From Ectocarpus siliculosus (Eukaryota; Sar; Phaeophyceae; Ectocarpales; Ectocarpaceae): a DNA stretch of 31,126 bases. The stretch is from positions 1-31,126 of the forward strand of contig FN648749.1 of NCBI GenBank assembly GCA_000310025.1. Direction: 5' to 3'. The notes under the pieces are model-generated. The model saw only the letters and a list, made by a program, of their open reading frames with translations. It had not been told where the DNA came from and did no database searches. Shown piece by piece: positions 18,999 through 28,438 of the stretch. The position numbers were made by a program, and so were the translations under genes. The number at the start of each line of letters is the position of its first letter. Positions within the stretch are counted from its first letter, which is position 1.

Positions 18999-21900
18999 CC
19001 CGCGCTGAGCTGCAGGACGTCGTGCGTGGTCGGTATGCTACGCTCAAGGCTAGCGAGATGAGGTCGGCGGCTGTGACACCGGCGGTTTCCGCCAACCCGC
19101 ATGCTCTTGTTGTTGGCCGTGGTTTTGGACACGGCGGCAACGGGGGGGGCGGGGGGGGCGGAGGCCAACGGCGGAATGGTAACAGCGGCGACGGCCGCGG
19201 GCAATATTGGTCCTCTGGGGGAGCTGTTGCCCAACAGCAGCAGCAACCGCGGCAACAGCAACAGCCGCAGTCGCAGATGCAACAGTACCGACAGCCGCAG
19301 CAGCCGCAGCGGCAAATGCAACAACCGTACCAACACCCGCAGCAGCAGATGCGACAGCAACAGCCGTACCAACAGCAGTCGCAGATGCAGCCGTACCGGC
19401 AGCCGCAACAGCAGCAGCGGCAGCAGCAGCAGTCCGCTATGATCGGGGTTGGCGGGATCTACGATTGCGGTAGTAACGCCGTGTACTACCAACCGGAGTC
19501 ACCACCTCCGCCAGGCACGCCGATGGGTACATTGCACCGATGCATGCGGTGTGGGAGGCACGGCCACCACGCCGGGCATTGCGCCGCCCCCCGCAGGTTC
19601 GAAGGTACGTGCGGCGCATGCGGCCAGTACGGCCACATGTGGCGCAATTGTGCCAAAAGTAACCGGCACCCTCACCCCAACGTCGTCACTTCTGCTGGTG
19701 CTGTCGATCCGGAGTACGCGTACGCCACGACGGATGCATCGGCCGCCCCATATCGTGATATCCCGGCGGCCGATGGGATGTACTACAGTGACGCCATGAT
19801 GGCCGGTGGCGGTGGTGGCGGCGGCAGCGGCGGTGACGGCAGCGGTAGTGGGGGCGGCGTTGGCGATGGGGCGATCGTACAGCAGCAGGTTGTGACACCG
19901 GCCGAGCCCTTCTTTGAGTTTGTCGACATTTTCCACGGCGGCGGTGGCGTGGACGGTGGCGATGACGGATTGCAGCCCAACGGTGCCATGGCGACAAGTG
20001 ACTCGGCGGGAGCGGTTCCTGAGGCGCTCGGCGGGGACGGCGAGGTTACTTTTGGTGGCGGTCTCTTCGCGATGCACCTTGTCTGTTCCGTCTCCTCATC
20101 CCCCCCTGCGCGTGAAATATCCAACCTTTTCCCACATCGCCCGGGTTCCACAGTCTTCCTCGGAGACTCTGGCGCCGTGGTGCACGTGGTCCCTTCCGGG
20201 GAAAAGGTGTACAACAGGCGTCCACCGCGCCCGGAGGAGCGGCTACTCATGCTTGGCGACGGCAAGCTTATCCCGGTAGAGTTCTTCGGTGATTTGGATA
20301 TGATTTTCCATTGCCATGAGGATGTGCGTGTTACGCTGAAGAATGTTGGCGTGGTACCGGACTTGGCGCTAGACGTTCTGTCGCTGAACCAGATCCAGGA
20401 ACGTCATGAGATCAAGCTCAACCGGCATGGGGCATCGATTTGGGGGGGGCTAGTGCAATTCACCAAATTCCCGCACGGGAGTTACATCCAGGGGACTCGC
20501 GTCGATGGCCTACCCCACCACGTCAAATCCCCCGCAATGGTCGCGGCGATGCTACGGCCTGGCCTGCAGTCTAGTATCAACTACAACGATCTTCACTGCT
20601 CCCTCGGCCATGCCAACTCCAAGACCGTGTACGAGACCGCTAAGCAGATGGGCATCAAGGTGACCGGCACTCCGGAGTACTGTGATGGATGTGCGGAGTC
20701 GAAGGCGATCCAGCGCTCGGTCCCCAAGGTCATCTCCCCTTCCCGCCGGATGACGCGGCCTCTTGAACGTGTCGCCATGGACCTAGCCGGTCCTTTCGGC
20801 TCATCCAGCGGTGGTGCCAAGCACTTGATGCAGATCTTGGACCACCACACCAACTACGGGTGGACTTTCTTCTTGCGGGAGAAAAGCGGTGCAAACGTCG
20901 TGGGCGCGTTCCGTGCGTGGTACGCCTCCATCAAGGCTCTCTTGGCTACTCACGGGGAGCTGGGCTGTGTTTTGACCGACAACGGTACCGAGTGGGTCAA
21001 CGAGGAGTTTCGGGGACTGCTGGCGGAACTGAACGTTACGCGGGAGCTTACGGCGATCGACGGGCCCAAGAGCAACGATCGTGTGGAGCGGAGGATCGCG
21101 CTAGTGATGGAGGGAGGCAAGGCTGGGTTTCTGGAATACCCGAAGCTTTTCCCCGGAGTTCTGTACCCGACCAAGGCGCTGTCCTTCCGGGCCATCTGGC
21201 CCGAGGCTTTCGCGTGGATGAACGATTCTTTGAACATCGCTGCTGAGGTGAGCAAGGAAGACAAGCGGTGCCCGGAGGTTAAGCTGTACGGCAAGAGGAG
21301 GATCAGGGTGGCGCTGCCGTTCATGATGCTCGGCTTCCGCCACATGCACCGCCCGTCAAAGATGCACAGCAAGGGGGAGCGGTGCTTCTACCTGAACTCA
21401 GGCCACGATCATTCCTCGGTGACGCACAAAATTCTCACTCAGGCTGGGGTGCCCACGTACTCCGAACCCTGTACTTTTGGCTTCAGCAGCGAGGGCTTTC
21501 GGGGAGATGGACGTTCTTGGGGGTCGGTAGGGGGAACGGCCGGGGTCCCCGCGGTGGCGGCAGGAGCGGCGGCATTGGCAGCAGCTCCGGCGGCGACGGC
21601 GGCGACCTCTGGCGGCAGTGTTTTCCCTGCGGCGGCGGCGGGGGGGACGGCCGGGGTCCCCGCGGTGGCGGCAGGAGGAGCGTCGGCATCGGCAGCAGCT
21701 CCGGCGGCGACGGCGGCGACCTCTGGCGGCAGTGTTTTCCCCGCGGCGGCGGCGGGGGGAACGGCCGGGGTCCCCGCGGTGGCGGCAGGAGCGGCGGCAT
21801 CGGCAGCAGCTCCGGCGGCGGCGCCTCTGGCACCAGACGGAGCGTGGACAGAGGTGGAGCATGAGGGTGGTACCGGCGTGCGTCGGCAGGGGCAGCAGGG

Positions 21901-22195
21901 GTTTGTAGCGACGCCCGCCGTGACGAGGTCGCGGGCGAAGCGAGATGGGCGGGTGCCGGGGATGTTCGCGCTTCTAGCCATGGAGGACGAGATCAAACGG
22001 TCCATTGCCGAGCTTCCTTCGCCGGGCGTTTCTGAGCCAGACTTGCCGACGGGGCCGGCGTACGACCAGGAGACGCCTGAGACATACGCGGCGGCGCACA
22101 CGGGGCCACACCACCACGTCTGGACCCACGCCGAACACAAGGAGTATTGCGGGCTGAACGCAGTGGGCACCTTTCAGGAGGTCGGGGCGGAATAG
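18962..22195 (+). CDS. pol: Gag-Pol part 1: zinc knuckles, protease, integrase
   Basis: Open from 18962 to TAG at 22193 with no need for its own start; numbering here is from the GTG at 19022. After a Gln-rich linker come two CCHC knuckles, residues 174-187 and 197-210. The aspartic protease starts at FLGDSGAVVHV (Asp 382). The integrase zinc domain has His 525, His 530, Cys 554 and Cys 557. The integrase core has Asp 587 (AMDLAGPF), Asp 653 (LTDNGTEW) and Glu 689 (NDRVERR), a D-D-35-E set. FRHMHRPSKMHSKGERCFYL is the usual copia region after the core. An Ala/Gly-rich tandem repeat (about 21531-21830) then leads to an acidic tail ending VGTFQEVGAE and TAG. Confidence 0.88.
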   Translation, partial: CRERSSLSKRDLTRAELQDVVRGRYATLKASEMRSAAVTPAVSANPHALVVGRGFGHGGNGGGGGGGGQRRNGNSGDGRGQYWSSGGAVAQQQQQPRQQQQPQSQMQQYRQPQQPQRQMQQPYQHPQQQMRQQQPYQQQSQMQPYRQPQQQQRQQQQSAMIGVGGIYDCGSNAVYYQPESPPPPGTPMGTLHRCMRCGRHGHHAGHCAAPRRFEGTCGACGQYGHMWRNCAKSNRHPHPNVVTSAGAVDPEYAYATTDASAAPYRDIPAADGMYYSDAMMAGGGGGGGSGGDGSGSGGGVGDGAIVQQQVVTPAEPFFEFVDIFHGGGGVDGGDDGLQPNGAMATSDSAGAVPEALGGDGEVTFGGGLFAMHLVCSVSSSPPAREISNLFPHRPGSTVFLGDSGAVVHVVPSGEKVYNRRPPRPEERLLMLGDGKLIPVEFFGDLDMIFHCHEDVRVTLKNVGVVPDLALDVLSLNQIQERHEIKLNRHGASIWGGLVQFTKFPHGSYIQGTRVDGLPHHVKSPAMVAAMLRPGLQSSINYNDLHCSLGHANSKTVYETAKQMGIKVTGTPEYCDGCAESKAIQRSVPKVISPSRRMTRPLERVAMDLAGPFGSSSGGAKHLMQILDHHTNYGWTFFLREKSGANVVGAFRAWYASIKALLATHGELGCVLTDNGTEWVNEEFRGLLAELNVTRELTAIDGPKSNDRVERRIALVMEGGKAGFLEYPKLFPGVLYPTKALSFRAIWPEAFAWMNDSLNIAAEVSKEDKRCPEVKLYGKRRIRVALPFMMLGFRHMHRPSKMHSKGERCFYLNSGHDHSSVTHKILTQAGVPTYSEPCTFGFSSEGFRGDGRSWGSVGGTAGVPAVAAGAAALAAAPAATAATSGGSVFPAAAAGGTAGVPAVAAGGASASAAAPAATAATSGGSVFPAAAAGGTAGVPAVAAGAAASAAAPAAAPLAPDGAWTEVEHEGGTGVRRQGQQGFVATPAVTRSRAKRDGRVPGMFALLAMEDEIKRSIAELPSPGVSEPDLPTGPAYDQETPETYAAAHTGPHHHVWTHAEHKEYCGLNAVGTFQEVGAE
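21531..21830 (+). repeat. In-frame tandem repeat between integrase and RT
   Basis: Three units with steps of 111 and 114 bp (anchor ACGGCCGGGGTCCCC at 21536, 21647 and 21761; the last unit is partial). All steps are multiples of three, so the frame is kept. Each unit encodes Ala/Gly-rich peptide such as GGTAGVPAVAAG and TSGGSVFPAAAA. It lengthens the linker that separates integrase from RT. Confidence 0.85.
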
Positions 22196-23617
22196 CAACG
22201 AGGAACGAACGTCATCTCCTCCAAGTGGGTGTATTCATGGAAGGTAGACGAGTTTGGGCAGCGTGTACGTTCTAAAGCTAGGTTGGTGGCCCGTGGGTTT
22301 GCGCAGCGTGAGGGTGTTGACTTCTTTGAAACTTTCTCCCCTTGCCCTTCCATCACGAGCATTCGTCTGTTAGCCGCTATTGCCTGTGTGCTGGGTTGGG
22401 ATGCGTGCCATTTCGATGCCGAGCAAGCCTTTGTCCAATCGGAACTGGATGAGGTTGTGTACATTCGTCTACCCCCTGGGTGCGGCGCCCTTTCCGGTAA
22501 GGTCGTTCGGTTGAGACGGAGTCTTTACGGTCTGAAGCAGGCGTCCCGCACATGGCATCACCACTTGATGCGTGGCATGAAGCGTCTTGGTTTCGAGTCT
22601 TGTGCTGCCGATGCGTGTGTGATGCGTCTGATCGAGAGCGGTGTAGTCACCATGGTGGTTGTGATCCACGTGGACGACATCTTTTCTATCGGACGTAAGA
22701 GCAGGTGCGACCAGTTTGGTGTAGATCTCAACCGGTATGTGCCCATCTCCAACCTTGGGGAACTGCGCTGGTATGCGGGTTGCCGGTTTTCTCGTGACAC
22801 GGCGTTGGGGACGGTGACTATTTCGCAGCAGGCTGTAGCGGAGAAGATCGTCGCCAAGTTCGGTGTGACGACGAACAAAGAGACACCCATGGTCGTTGGT
22901 TTGAAGCTTGAGCAGTTTGACGCCGACGAGCCCGATGTTGACGCGCCTTTCCGGTCGCTGGTGGGACACTTGATGTGGCTGGCGAATCAGACTCGCCCGG
23001 ATATTCTCAACGCGGTACGTGCCGTTGCGAGGTATTCGCACGCGCCGAAGCGATTGCACTGGCAAGCGGCTTTGCATGTCTTGATGTATGTTAGATCCAG
23101 GAGCGAGTACGGTATTACTTTTCAGAGGGGCATGGTAGGAGGAGACCACATGAAACTTTTTGTCGATGCGGACTTCGCCAGCAAGGCAACCGGTCGGCGG
23201 TCTGTTTCTGGGGCACTAGTGATGTTCGCTGGTGCGTGTGTGATGTATCTGTGTAGGACGCAGAAGAGCGTCACCCTGTCTTCGACGGAAGCGGAGTACG
23301 TGGCGATGTCTGAGGGACTGAAGGAGGCTTTTTTTCTGCGGTATCTCTGGAGTTTTATCTTTCCGGACCGTGATGTGGGGTGCACTCCGGTGTGGGAGGA
23401 CAATGTAGGCGCTATTCACTTGGCAAGTAACCCGGCTACAACTCCTAACTCGAAGCACATCGACATTCACCACCATTTCATCCGTGAGCGTGTCGCGCGG
23501 GGCGAGTTCAAGGTAGTCCACGTACGTTCGGACCTTCAACACGCGGATTTCCTGACTAAACCGCTCCCCAAGGAGGTTTTTTGCGCTCATCGCGACTTTG
23601 TGATGAATATTCGTTGA
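22196..23617 (+). CDS. pol: Pol part 2: reverse transcriptase and RNase H
   Basis: Continues in the same frame directly after the TAG at 22193-22195, reading NVISSKWVYSWKVDEFGQ, the usual start of copia RT. From the GTG at 22229 there are 462 codons. KARLVARGFAQREGVDF and ETFSP are followed by the catalytic VIHVDDIFSIG (Asp 149 and Asp 150, coordinates 22673-22678). The connection region follows with SLVGHLMWLANQTRPDIL. RNase H has Asp 313 (FVDADFAS), Glu 354 (SSTEAEYVAM) and Asp 391 (WEDNVGAI), ending HADFLTKPLPKEVF. All catalytic residues are present. Because there is no separate start upstream, it needs readthrough of the TAG or the stop is a lesion. Confidence 0.92.
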   Translation, partial: QRGTNVISSKWVYSWKVDEFGQRVRSKARLVARGFAQREGVDFFETFSPCPSITSIRLLAAIACVLGWDACHFDAEQAFVQSELDEVVYIRLPPGCGALSGKVVRLRRSLYGLKQASRTWHHHLMRGMKRLGFESCAADACVMRLIESGVVTMVVVIHVDDIFSIGRKSRCDQFGVDLNRYVPISNLGELRWYAGCRFSRDTALGTVTISQQAVAEKIVAKFGVTTNKETPMVVGLKLEQFDADEPDVDAPFRSLVGHLMWLANQTRPDILNAVRAVARYSHAPKRLHWQAALHVLMYVRSRSEYGITFQRGMVGGDHMKLFVDADFASKATGRRSVSGALVMFAGACVMYLCRTQKSVTLSSTEAEYVAMSEGLKEAFFLRYLWSFIFPDRDVGCTPVWEDNVGAIHLASNPATTPNSKHIDIHHHFIRERVARGEFKVVHVRSDLQHADFLTKPLPKEVFCAHRDFVMNIR

Positions 23618-24360
23618 TTTTGTTCTTTGTGTTTTCAGCGGGGGGGCCTTTTCCTACGTGATGTGTTTTCTTTGTGAATTTATACTGGCCGTTGATTTGC
23701 TGTTGTTATGTTTCTGCTCTCTGGTACGTACGATGGATGAGGTAGTTTTGCACAAGAATCATGGGGGGGGGATATTGGTATTGTTCCATGATAATATGAT
23801 ACTAGTAGCAGGTGTTTTATTTGTTTTTGATTTGTTTGTTTGGTTCCTTCGTGTTTGGGATGGATGTTACAGCAGGGGGGCTGTTGGACTGGTATATTTG
23901 TCAAGGTATTGGGTATTGGAGGAAGGATTTGGCATGTTCTCGTAAGTCATGGTTGAAGCCTTTGTGCTTCCGAAGGTTATTTGAGCTGGTCAATGAGATG
24001 AAAAATGAATGCTTATCTGAGGAATTTGTTCTGAGTTAAGTCAGGACGTTGGACACGTTTGTTTTCCCAGAGTTACCCGTCCCCTTTCTGACGTGATTCT
24101 GATGTAATGTGTATCTTTGCTGGGTATTCTTCCAAGGGTGACTGTTTGTGTTTTGACTGCTTGAGAATTTGGTAAAGCATTTTTCTCAAGAGGGTGAATT
24201 GTTTATTGACAGACCTTTTAGGGGATAGTAATTTGATATCACAAGACTTTGAAAAGGCATTGTTATGTTGACAGAGTTGTTTGAAGTGGAATGGTGGATG
24301 ATTTATCTGCCGTTTTACCTGGCAGTTCGTGAGGTAGGTGTCGTAGATCGTATCTCGTAC
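23618..24360 (+). other. Noncoding 3' region of the copia element
   Basis: T/G-rich sequence between the pol stop and the polypurine tract. One ORF (23658-23945, 95 codons) encodes a Leu/Val/Phe-rich, possibly membrane-spanning peptide. Its composition follows the T-rich DNA, so I do not call it a gene. An extra copy of the PPT/LTR-edge sequence lies at 23871-23885. Confidence 0.6.
23871..23885 (+). other. Internal copy of the polypurine tract and LTR edge
   Basis: AGCAGGGGGGCTGTT here is identical over 15 nt to 24363-24377, which spans the true polypurine tract and the first bases of the 3' LTR. After this the two sequences diverge. Confidence 0.7.
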
Positions 24361-24373
24361 AGAGCAGGGGGGC
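24361..24373 (+). other. Polypurine tract of the copia element
   Basis: AGAGCAGGGGGGC lies immediately before the TG of the 3' LTR, the normal site of plus-strand priming. Confidence 0.75.
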
Positions 24374-24564
24374 TGTTTGGGGTGCTCAGCAGGATACTGA
24401 TCTACGAGGCCTCCGGGGGTTACGTGGATGATGTTTGTGTATGATCGACATGATACGTGCGGGGCCCCTCGTGCCTCCGCCGTGCATGCCACTCTCTAAT
24501 CAACCAAGCTCTTGAGTCAACCTTCTTTCTCTTTCGGCCTCTGACGGGCTACCGCACCCAAACA
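24374..24564 (+). repeat. 3' LTR of the copia element
   Basis: 191 bp, same length and ends as 17759-17949, with two substitutions. Confidence 0.92.
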
Positions 24565-24569
24565 CAGCC
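24565..24569. repeat. Target-site duplication, right (CAGCC)
   Basis: Pairs with CGGCC at 17754-17758 with one mismatch; it lies in intron 8 of the minus-strand gene. Confidence 0.55.
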
Positions 24570-24602
24570 CTACGTGAACAGCAGCACCACAGCTACGTTC
24601 AC

Positions 24603-25056
24603 CTCCTTATCTCCACACTTGATGACTCGGGGAACGGAAATTCGCTTCGTCCGCGTTGCCAGACGGTCCACGGTCTCGTCGAACAACGCCTCGGCATCAT
24701 CGTCTTCTTCGAGTTGCCTTGCTTTGTCGATGGCGGGATCGCCACCCTTATCTACTACCACCCCATCGCCGCCCCCCCCCACCCCATCGCCGGCATCTAT
24801 CGACCCTTCCTCGCTTTCCGCCCTCCTTCGATTGTCTGATCGCTCGCTCTCCATTTGTAGCCCTCCGCCCCTCACCGGTCCATTGGCCGAGTCGACCTGC
24901 TCGCTTTTCTCCTCCCCCGGCTGGTTCGCCGGAACACTTTCGTCCTGCTCGACAGCCTGCTCGCTTTTCTCCTCCGCCTGGTTCGCCTCTCCGCTCTCGT
25001 CATTCTCATCCAGCGCATCTTCCTTGGACGAAACTCCCGGCATAGTGTTCCCATCC
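24603..25056 (-). CDS. Exon 8 of the transposase-like gene (acidic linker)
   Basis: Acceptor TTATGTTCAG/G completes the phase-2 codon of exon 7. The donor GAG/GTGAAC is phase 0. It encodes a Glu/Asp/Gly-rich linker (SKEDALDENDESGEANQAEE, then ANQPGEEKSEQ) followed by ISVPRVIKCGDKE. The join to exon 9 gives KCGDKE-VSKGRACRAIL, as expected for the family. The copia 3' LTR ends 39 nt downstream of this exon in gene sense. Confidence 0.75.
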
Positions 25057-25192
25057 CTGAACATAACGCAAGAAGAGAAAAACAAATCGGGATACTTGTA
25101 ACCATGGGCGACGATCATGACGATAGCAGTTTAAACTTGCACAATTTTCCAGGACGGTAGCACGCACGATGAAGGGACACTCAAGTACTCAC

Positions 25193-25809
25193 AGTGGCTT
25201 GAACATCGTGATGCCGGCGTTCTGAAGATTTCGGAAGGTATCGAGGTCGACCTTGCCATTGTAGTGCGGATGGGCGAAGAGAGCACCCACCGCCTTTTCT
25301 CTTCCGTTCACCCAGCACTCTCGCAGGTCCACGCCATCCACACGGGTGTTACCCTCTGCCCCCTCCATCCATGATAACGTGTTCATGGCGTCTTCAGAAC
25401 CCTCGAGCCGTTTCGATGGCCGTCGCCAACTGGGGTGCTTGTCGTAGATCTTCGCGAGTTGGTACGCGCTCGCGAATCGAAGGGCCAGCAGCAGCATGTC
25501 GCAGTTCCGGTCATGAGTGGTCGTACGAACGAACGCGAACAGCTGCTCCAACCGGTCGGTCCCAAGCTGGAAGAAGAACAGTGGATCCTCGGGGCACACG
25601 TGCTTCGCTATCGCGACCAAGAAGTAGGCGCTCCGGACTATGGTCTGCATGTCGTGGTATAACTGAGCGGGGAAGAACTTCATTCTGTTGGCGCGGTAGA
25701 GCAAGAGGGACAAGTGGGCGACACAGGCCAGTCCTGCGAGGATGGAAGCCACCCCCCTCATGTTCTCGAAGAGCATCGCAAGCAAGTGCTTGTTGATGAT
25801 GACGAGGAT
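25193..25809 (-). CDS. Exon 7 of the transposase-like gene (TDRLEQLF motif)
   Basis: Acceptor TTTCGCAG/ATC (phase 0), donor ACT/GTGAGT (phase 2). Reading: ILVIINKHLLAMLFENMRG, HLSLLLYRANRMKFFPAQLY, HDMQTIVRSAYFLVAIAK, QLGTDRLEQLFAFVRTTTHD, CDMLLLALRFASAYQLAKIY, HPSWRRPSKRLEG and NAGITMFKPL. The Glu of LEQLF (25546-25548) is where P-like transposases have the last acidic residue of the triad (inference). This is the most conserved exon and has no defect. Confidence 0.85.
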
Positions 25810-25957
25810 CTGCGAAACACGGGTACGCATGAAATAGTATCGAATTAAATTGCGAACCACAACACAAGCGACTGGAACGGGTGACACTAACCGCCGTCAC
25901 AAACGCTACCAAGAAGTTTATCACAGTTCGTGCTTCACATGATGGCCAAGAACGCAC

Positions 25958-26071
25958 CTTCATGTTAGCGTGAACCCTCTTGAGGAACGGTTTCCCTGCC
26001 AACGCCTCCTCAACGCGATCATCCGGCGCCAATCCCACTTGCGCCACAGTCTTCAAAAGCCTGACGACGTT
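25958..26071 (-). CDS. Exon 6 of the transposase-like gene
   Basis: 38 codons, phase 0 at both ends. Acceptor after a pyrimidine tract (CTGCGGTCAG/AAC), donor ATGAAG/GTGCGT. It encodes NVVRLLKTVAQVGLAPDD and EEALAGKPFLKRVHANMK. Confidence 0.75.
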
Positions 26072-26412
26072 CTGACCGCAGAACAAGCACAGAAGGAAGC
26101 GAGTCACTCAACAAATAGCCCTCACATTTTTCCAACTTCATTGCGCACGGGACCGGTCTGCGGTGAATTCAATTCAAAAACTAGTTGTGGAAACACAAAA
26201 ATCAGGCGGCCCCCGGCGGTTGGGTTGGAGTTGAGGGTTTGGGCAGGAAACTCAAGATGTACAACAACCCCAGTTCAGCTTGTTGTACCGAAACGTAATC
26301 TTCCGGGGACCATTTCGCCAATCTCACTACCTGTATTTTCGGCACCCTTGACTCTGGAAAAACGTGAAAAAGCGAGGCGCTCACCACGAACAATGTCCCC
26401 TCGTGCACTAAC

Positions 26413-26769
26413 CTGTCCTCTCCCTTTCGCCGGGGTAGAAGGCGCGGAAGACTGCGATCATGGTCTTGCCATTCAGCACGAACTCGGGCCGATCTGATTC
26501 CCAAGAGTCACGCACTTCAGCCGCATCCGCTCGCGCTTGAGTACATGCTTCAGGTCCATGCAGTGAATCCGCCCCTCAACGCCAACCTTCTTCGTGTCCA
26601 GCAGGGGCATGGTAAGGAGTTCCGTGCTCCACGGCAACCTCAGGCGCGCCAACTTGAACATCGTGAAATCTTCCACCAGAAGCAACCGACGCTGGGCGTC
26701 TCCATCGGTGTCTACCGTGATCATTGGCCCGTACTCGGGCTCGGCCACCTCTGCCCAAAAGTCCAAAAT
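26413..26769 (-). pseudogene. Exon 5 of the transposase-like gene (TDGD motif, internal frame break)
   Basis: Acceptor GGTACAG/ATT, donor GGACAG/GTTAGT; 357 nt, a multiple of three. The first part reads ILDFWAEV, ITVDTDGDAQRRLL (Asp of DGD at 26704-26706) and CMDLKHVLKRERMR. In that frame a TGA follows soon after. The sensible continuation (DSWESDRPEFVLNGKTMIAV, then FRAFYPGERERT) is in the -1 frame from about 26520. Since the exon ends fit phase 0, two offsetting indels are possible. Confidence 0.7.
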
Positions 26770-26987
26770 CTGTACCAGTCCAAAGGATTAAACAACACCG
26801 CGAAGGCGAGACAATAAAACCAGGGGTCAGTTGCGACATACGCAACGATGGAAGCGTGCGGGTAAGAACAGTTTTGGTATGCCTTGCTCCTGGTCTTGCA
26901 CTAGAGTAAACGTACAACCCGCCATGCCTACCTCAACGCTTGAGTGTTTGTAGTGCTATGCGTCAAAACGTTTGCTTCTAAACTTAC

Positions 26988-27224
26988 CTGCTCGATGATG
27001 GCGTTCTGTTGCTCAGGGTTGGACGCCTTGCATGAGTCCAGCAAAAGCACGGGGAATGCTGCAGACCCCCCGCCACCGAATTTTCCGATCACGAACATCG
27101 ATCCTTCTGTCGTGAAATGGATGGCGCCCTTGTCCAGTAGGTCCTTCAGCGTGACCAGCGAGTCCATGTCGAATAGCGTCGTGTCCACGCCCGTCGTCGT
27201 GTGCTGACCGCAGATTCCCAAAAC
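26988..27224 (-). CDS. Exon 4 of the transposase-like gene
   Basis: 79 codons, phase 0 at both ends. Acceptor CCACCACAG/GTT, donor GAGCAG/GTAAGT. It encodes VLGICGQH, DLLDKGAIHFTTEGSMFVIG and AAFPVLLLDSCKASNPEQQ. The ALPLLALPTCK-like end is typical of the fungal relatives as I recall them. Confidence 0.8.
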
Positions 27225-27386
27225 CTGTGGTGGACAAGCCAAGCAGAACATCTGGACGACTTAAAATTTCCCATCAAGACACGCAGGATATGAAACAAAT
27301 GTTCCTTGTGACGGCTTCTGTCAACTGGAATTTGGGGGCTACGATCGTGAAATACTGCTTCCGGAGTTGCATGCAAGTGTATCCAC

Positions 27387-27575
27387 CTGGTTGTCGCCTG
27401 TGTATGTGCCGTCCTCGCGTTCCCATTGGGGCCGCGGATTGACCGCAATCTCGTCTACCATTAGAAACCACAAATGCTTGCCAGGCTTCAGCGTTGCCAT
27501 GAAGGCATGGATGTTAGCCCTCACCGCTGCTTCTATGGAGGAGGAGTCACCCATAGCGCATGTGGAAAACCCCAC
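27387..27575 (-). CDS. Exon 3 of the transposase-like gene (VDEI motif)
   Basis: The acceptor follows a long CT tract (the GA run at about 27607-27628 on the plus strand) and CCTCCAG/GTG, phase 0. It encodes FMATLKPGKHLWFLMVDEIA and NPRPQWEREDGTYTGDNQ. The aspartate of MVDEI (27453-27455) sits where P-element/THAP-like transposases have their first catalytic Asp (inference). The donor is CAG/GTGGAT, phase 0. Confidence 0.8.
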
Positions 27576-27816
27576 CTGGAGGAACGGACGTGCAGGGAGA
27601 GGGTGTCGAGAGAGAGAGAGGGAGAGAGTTGGAGTGAGACCGGCATGCTATACCGTAGGCGTACACGACACATCGAAACACAGCGACGATTCCACCCCCG
27701 TACAACAAACAATGCAATGAAAAATATCCGCTACCCCAGAGTACCAAAGGAAACATGTGAGATTCACCGTCGCACCGACTTTATTGTTCAAAAGAAGCTA
27801 TGTTGTCATGTCTCAC

Positions 27817-28280
27817 ATCGCTCTCCTGCAGCTTCTTCTGGACGTCAGACACGCTCGGAAGACCATCCGCTTTGCAGAGGACGTTCAGCAGAGCACTCCG
27901 CCCGAGCATCGTCGTTACGGCCGCCATATCGATGTCGGCGTCGCTGTAGCTCTGCGTGCGATAAACTCCGTTCATCGCCCGCGTCAGCTGGTCCAGGATT
28001 GCGTGTGGCGATCTGCCCTTGCGGAGGGACTCTGCAAACACTCTCTTCAAACCGGGGATGTTCTTGGATCCAAGGAGCAGGGTGATGCGCTTGTGGACGT
28101 CGAAGTTCTCCGTCAGTCTCCCTGTGTGCTTGCTGGAGTCGAACCACGGTAGACGCTGTTGCTGAGTACGATCTTTGTGGACGTTCGTCCGCTCAGCGAG
28201 GTGGTGCGCCGTCAGCTCGCAATGCTTCCTCCCACCGTCACGAACTACCACCACTTCTTCCTTCGCTCGCTCGATAACGC
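27817..28280 (-). CDS. Exon 2 of the transposase-like gene
   Basis: Acceptor GATTCAG/GC completes the phase-1 glycine codon from exon 1. It encodes VIERAKEEVVVVRDGG, then KRVFAESLRKGRSPHAILDQ, MNGVYRTQSYSDADIDMAA and LLNVLCKADGLPS. The helix-rich pattern is the same as in the fungal relatives. The donor GAT/GTGAGA is phase 0. The intron to exon 1 is 158 nt. Confidence 0.8.
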
Positions 28281-28438
28281 CTGAATCGACCAATCAAGAC
28301 CACAGGGAAAGTTTGAGTGGTACTGCAACGGACGGGAAAAGGACTTGCTGGAAACACAGGAACGTAGTGCGCATCCCTCACACGTGATCATTCGCCAATA
28401 TATTCTACAGCGTAGCAACTCTGATCACGTTAGCTCAC

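Larger units (their letters stand above)
17759..24564 (+). mobile_element. Full-length Ty1/copia retrotransposon
   Basis: 6806 bp. The order is 5' LTR (191 bp), leader, gag, two zinc knuckles, protease, integrase, RT, RNase H, a ~745-nt noncoding region, a polypurine tract and 3' LTR (191 bp). Integrase before RT defines the copia superfamily. The LTRs differ at only two positions by my reading (about 99% identical), so the insertion is recent. The coding region has one frame shift in gag (about 18962-18998) and one in-frame TAG before RT (22193), so this copy is probably non-autonomous unless these are bypassed or are sequence errors. It lies in intron 8 of the minus-strand gene, in opposite orientation. 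The primer-binding site was not recognised. Confidence 0.93.

Noticed and set aside
23658-23945. Hydrophobic 95-codon ORF after pol as an env-like or accessory gene
   Set aside because: Composition simply follows T-rich noncoding DNA; there is no signal or conserved motif.
27605-27630. GA microsatellite as an independent repeat
   Set aside because: On the gene strand it is the CT tract before the exon 3 acceptor, so it is described as part of the splice site.
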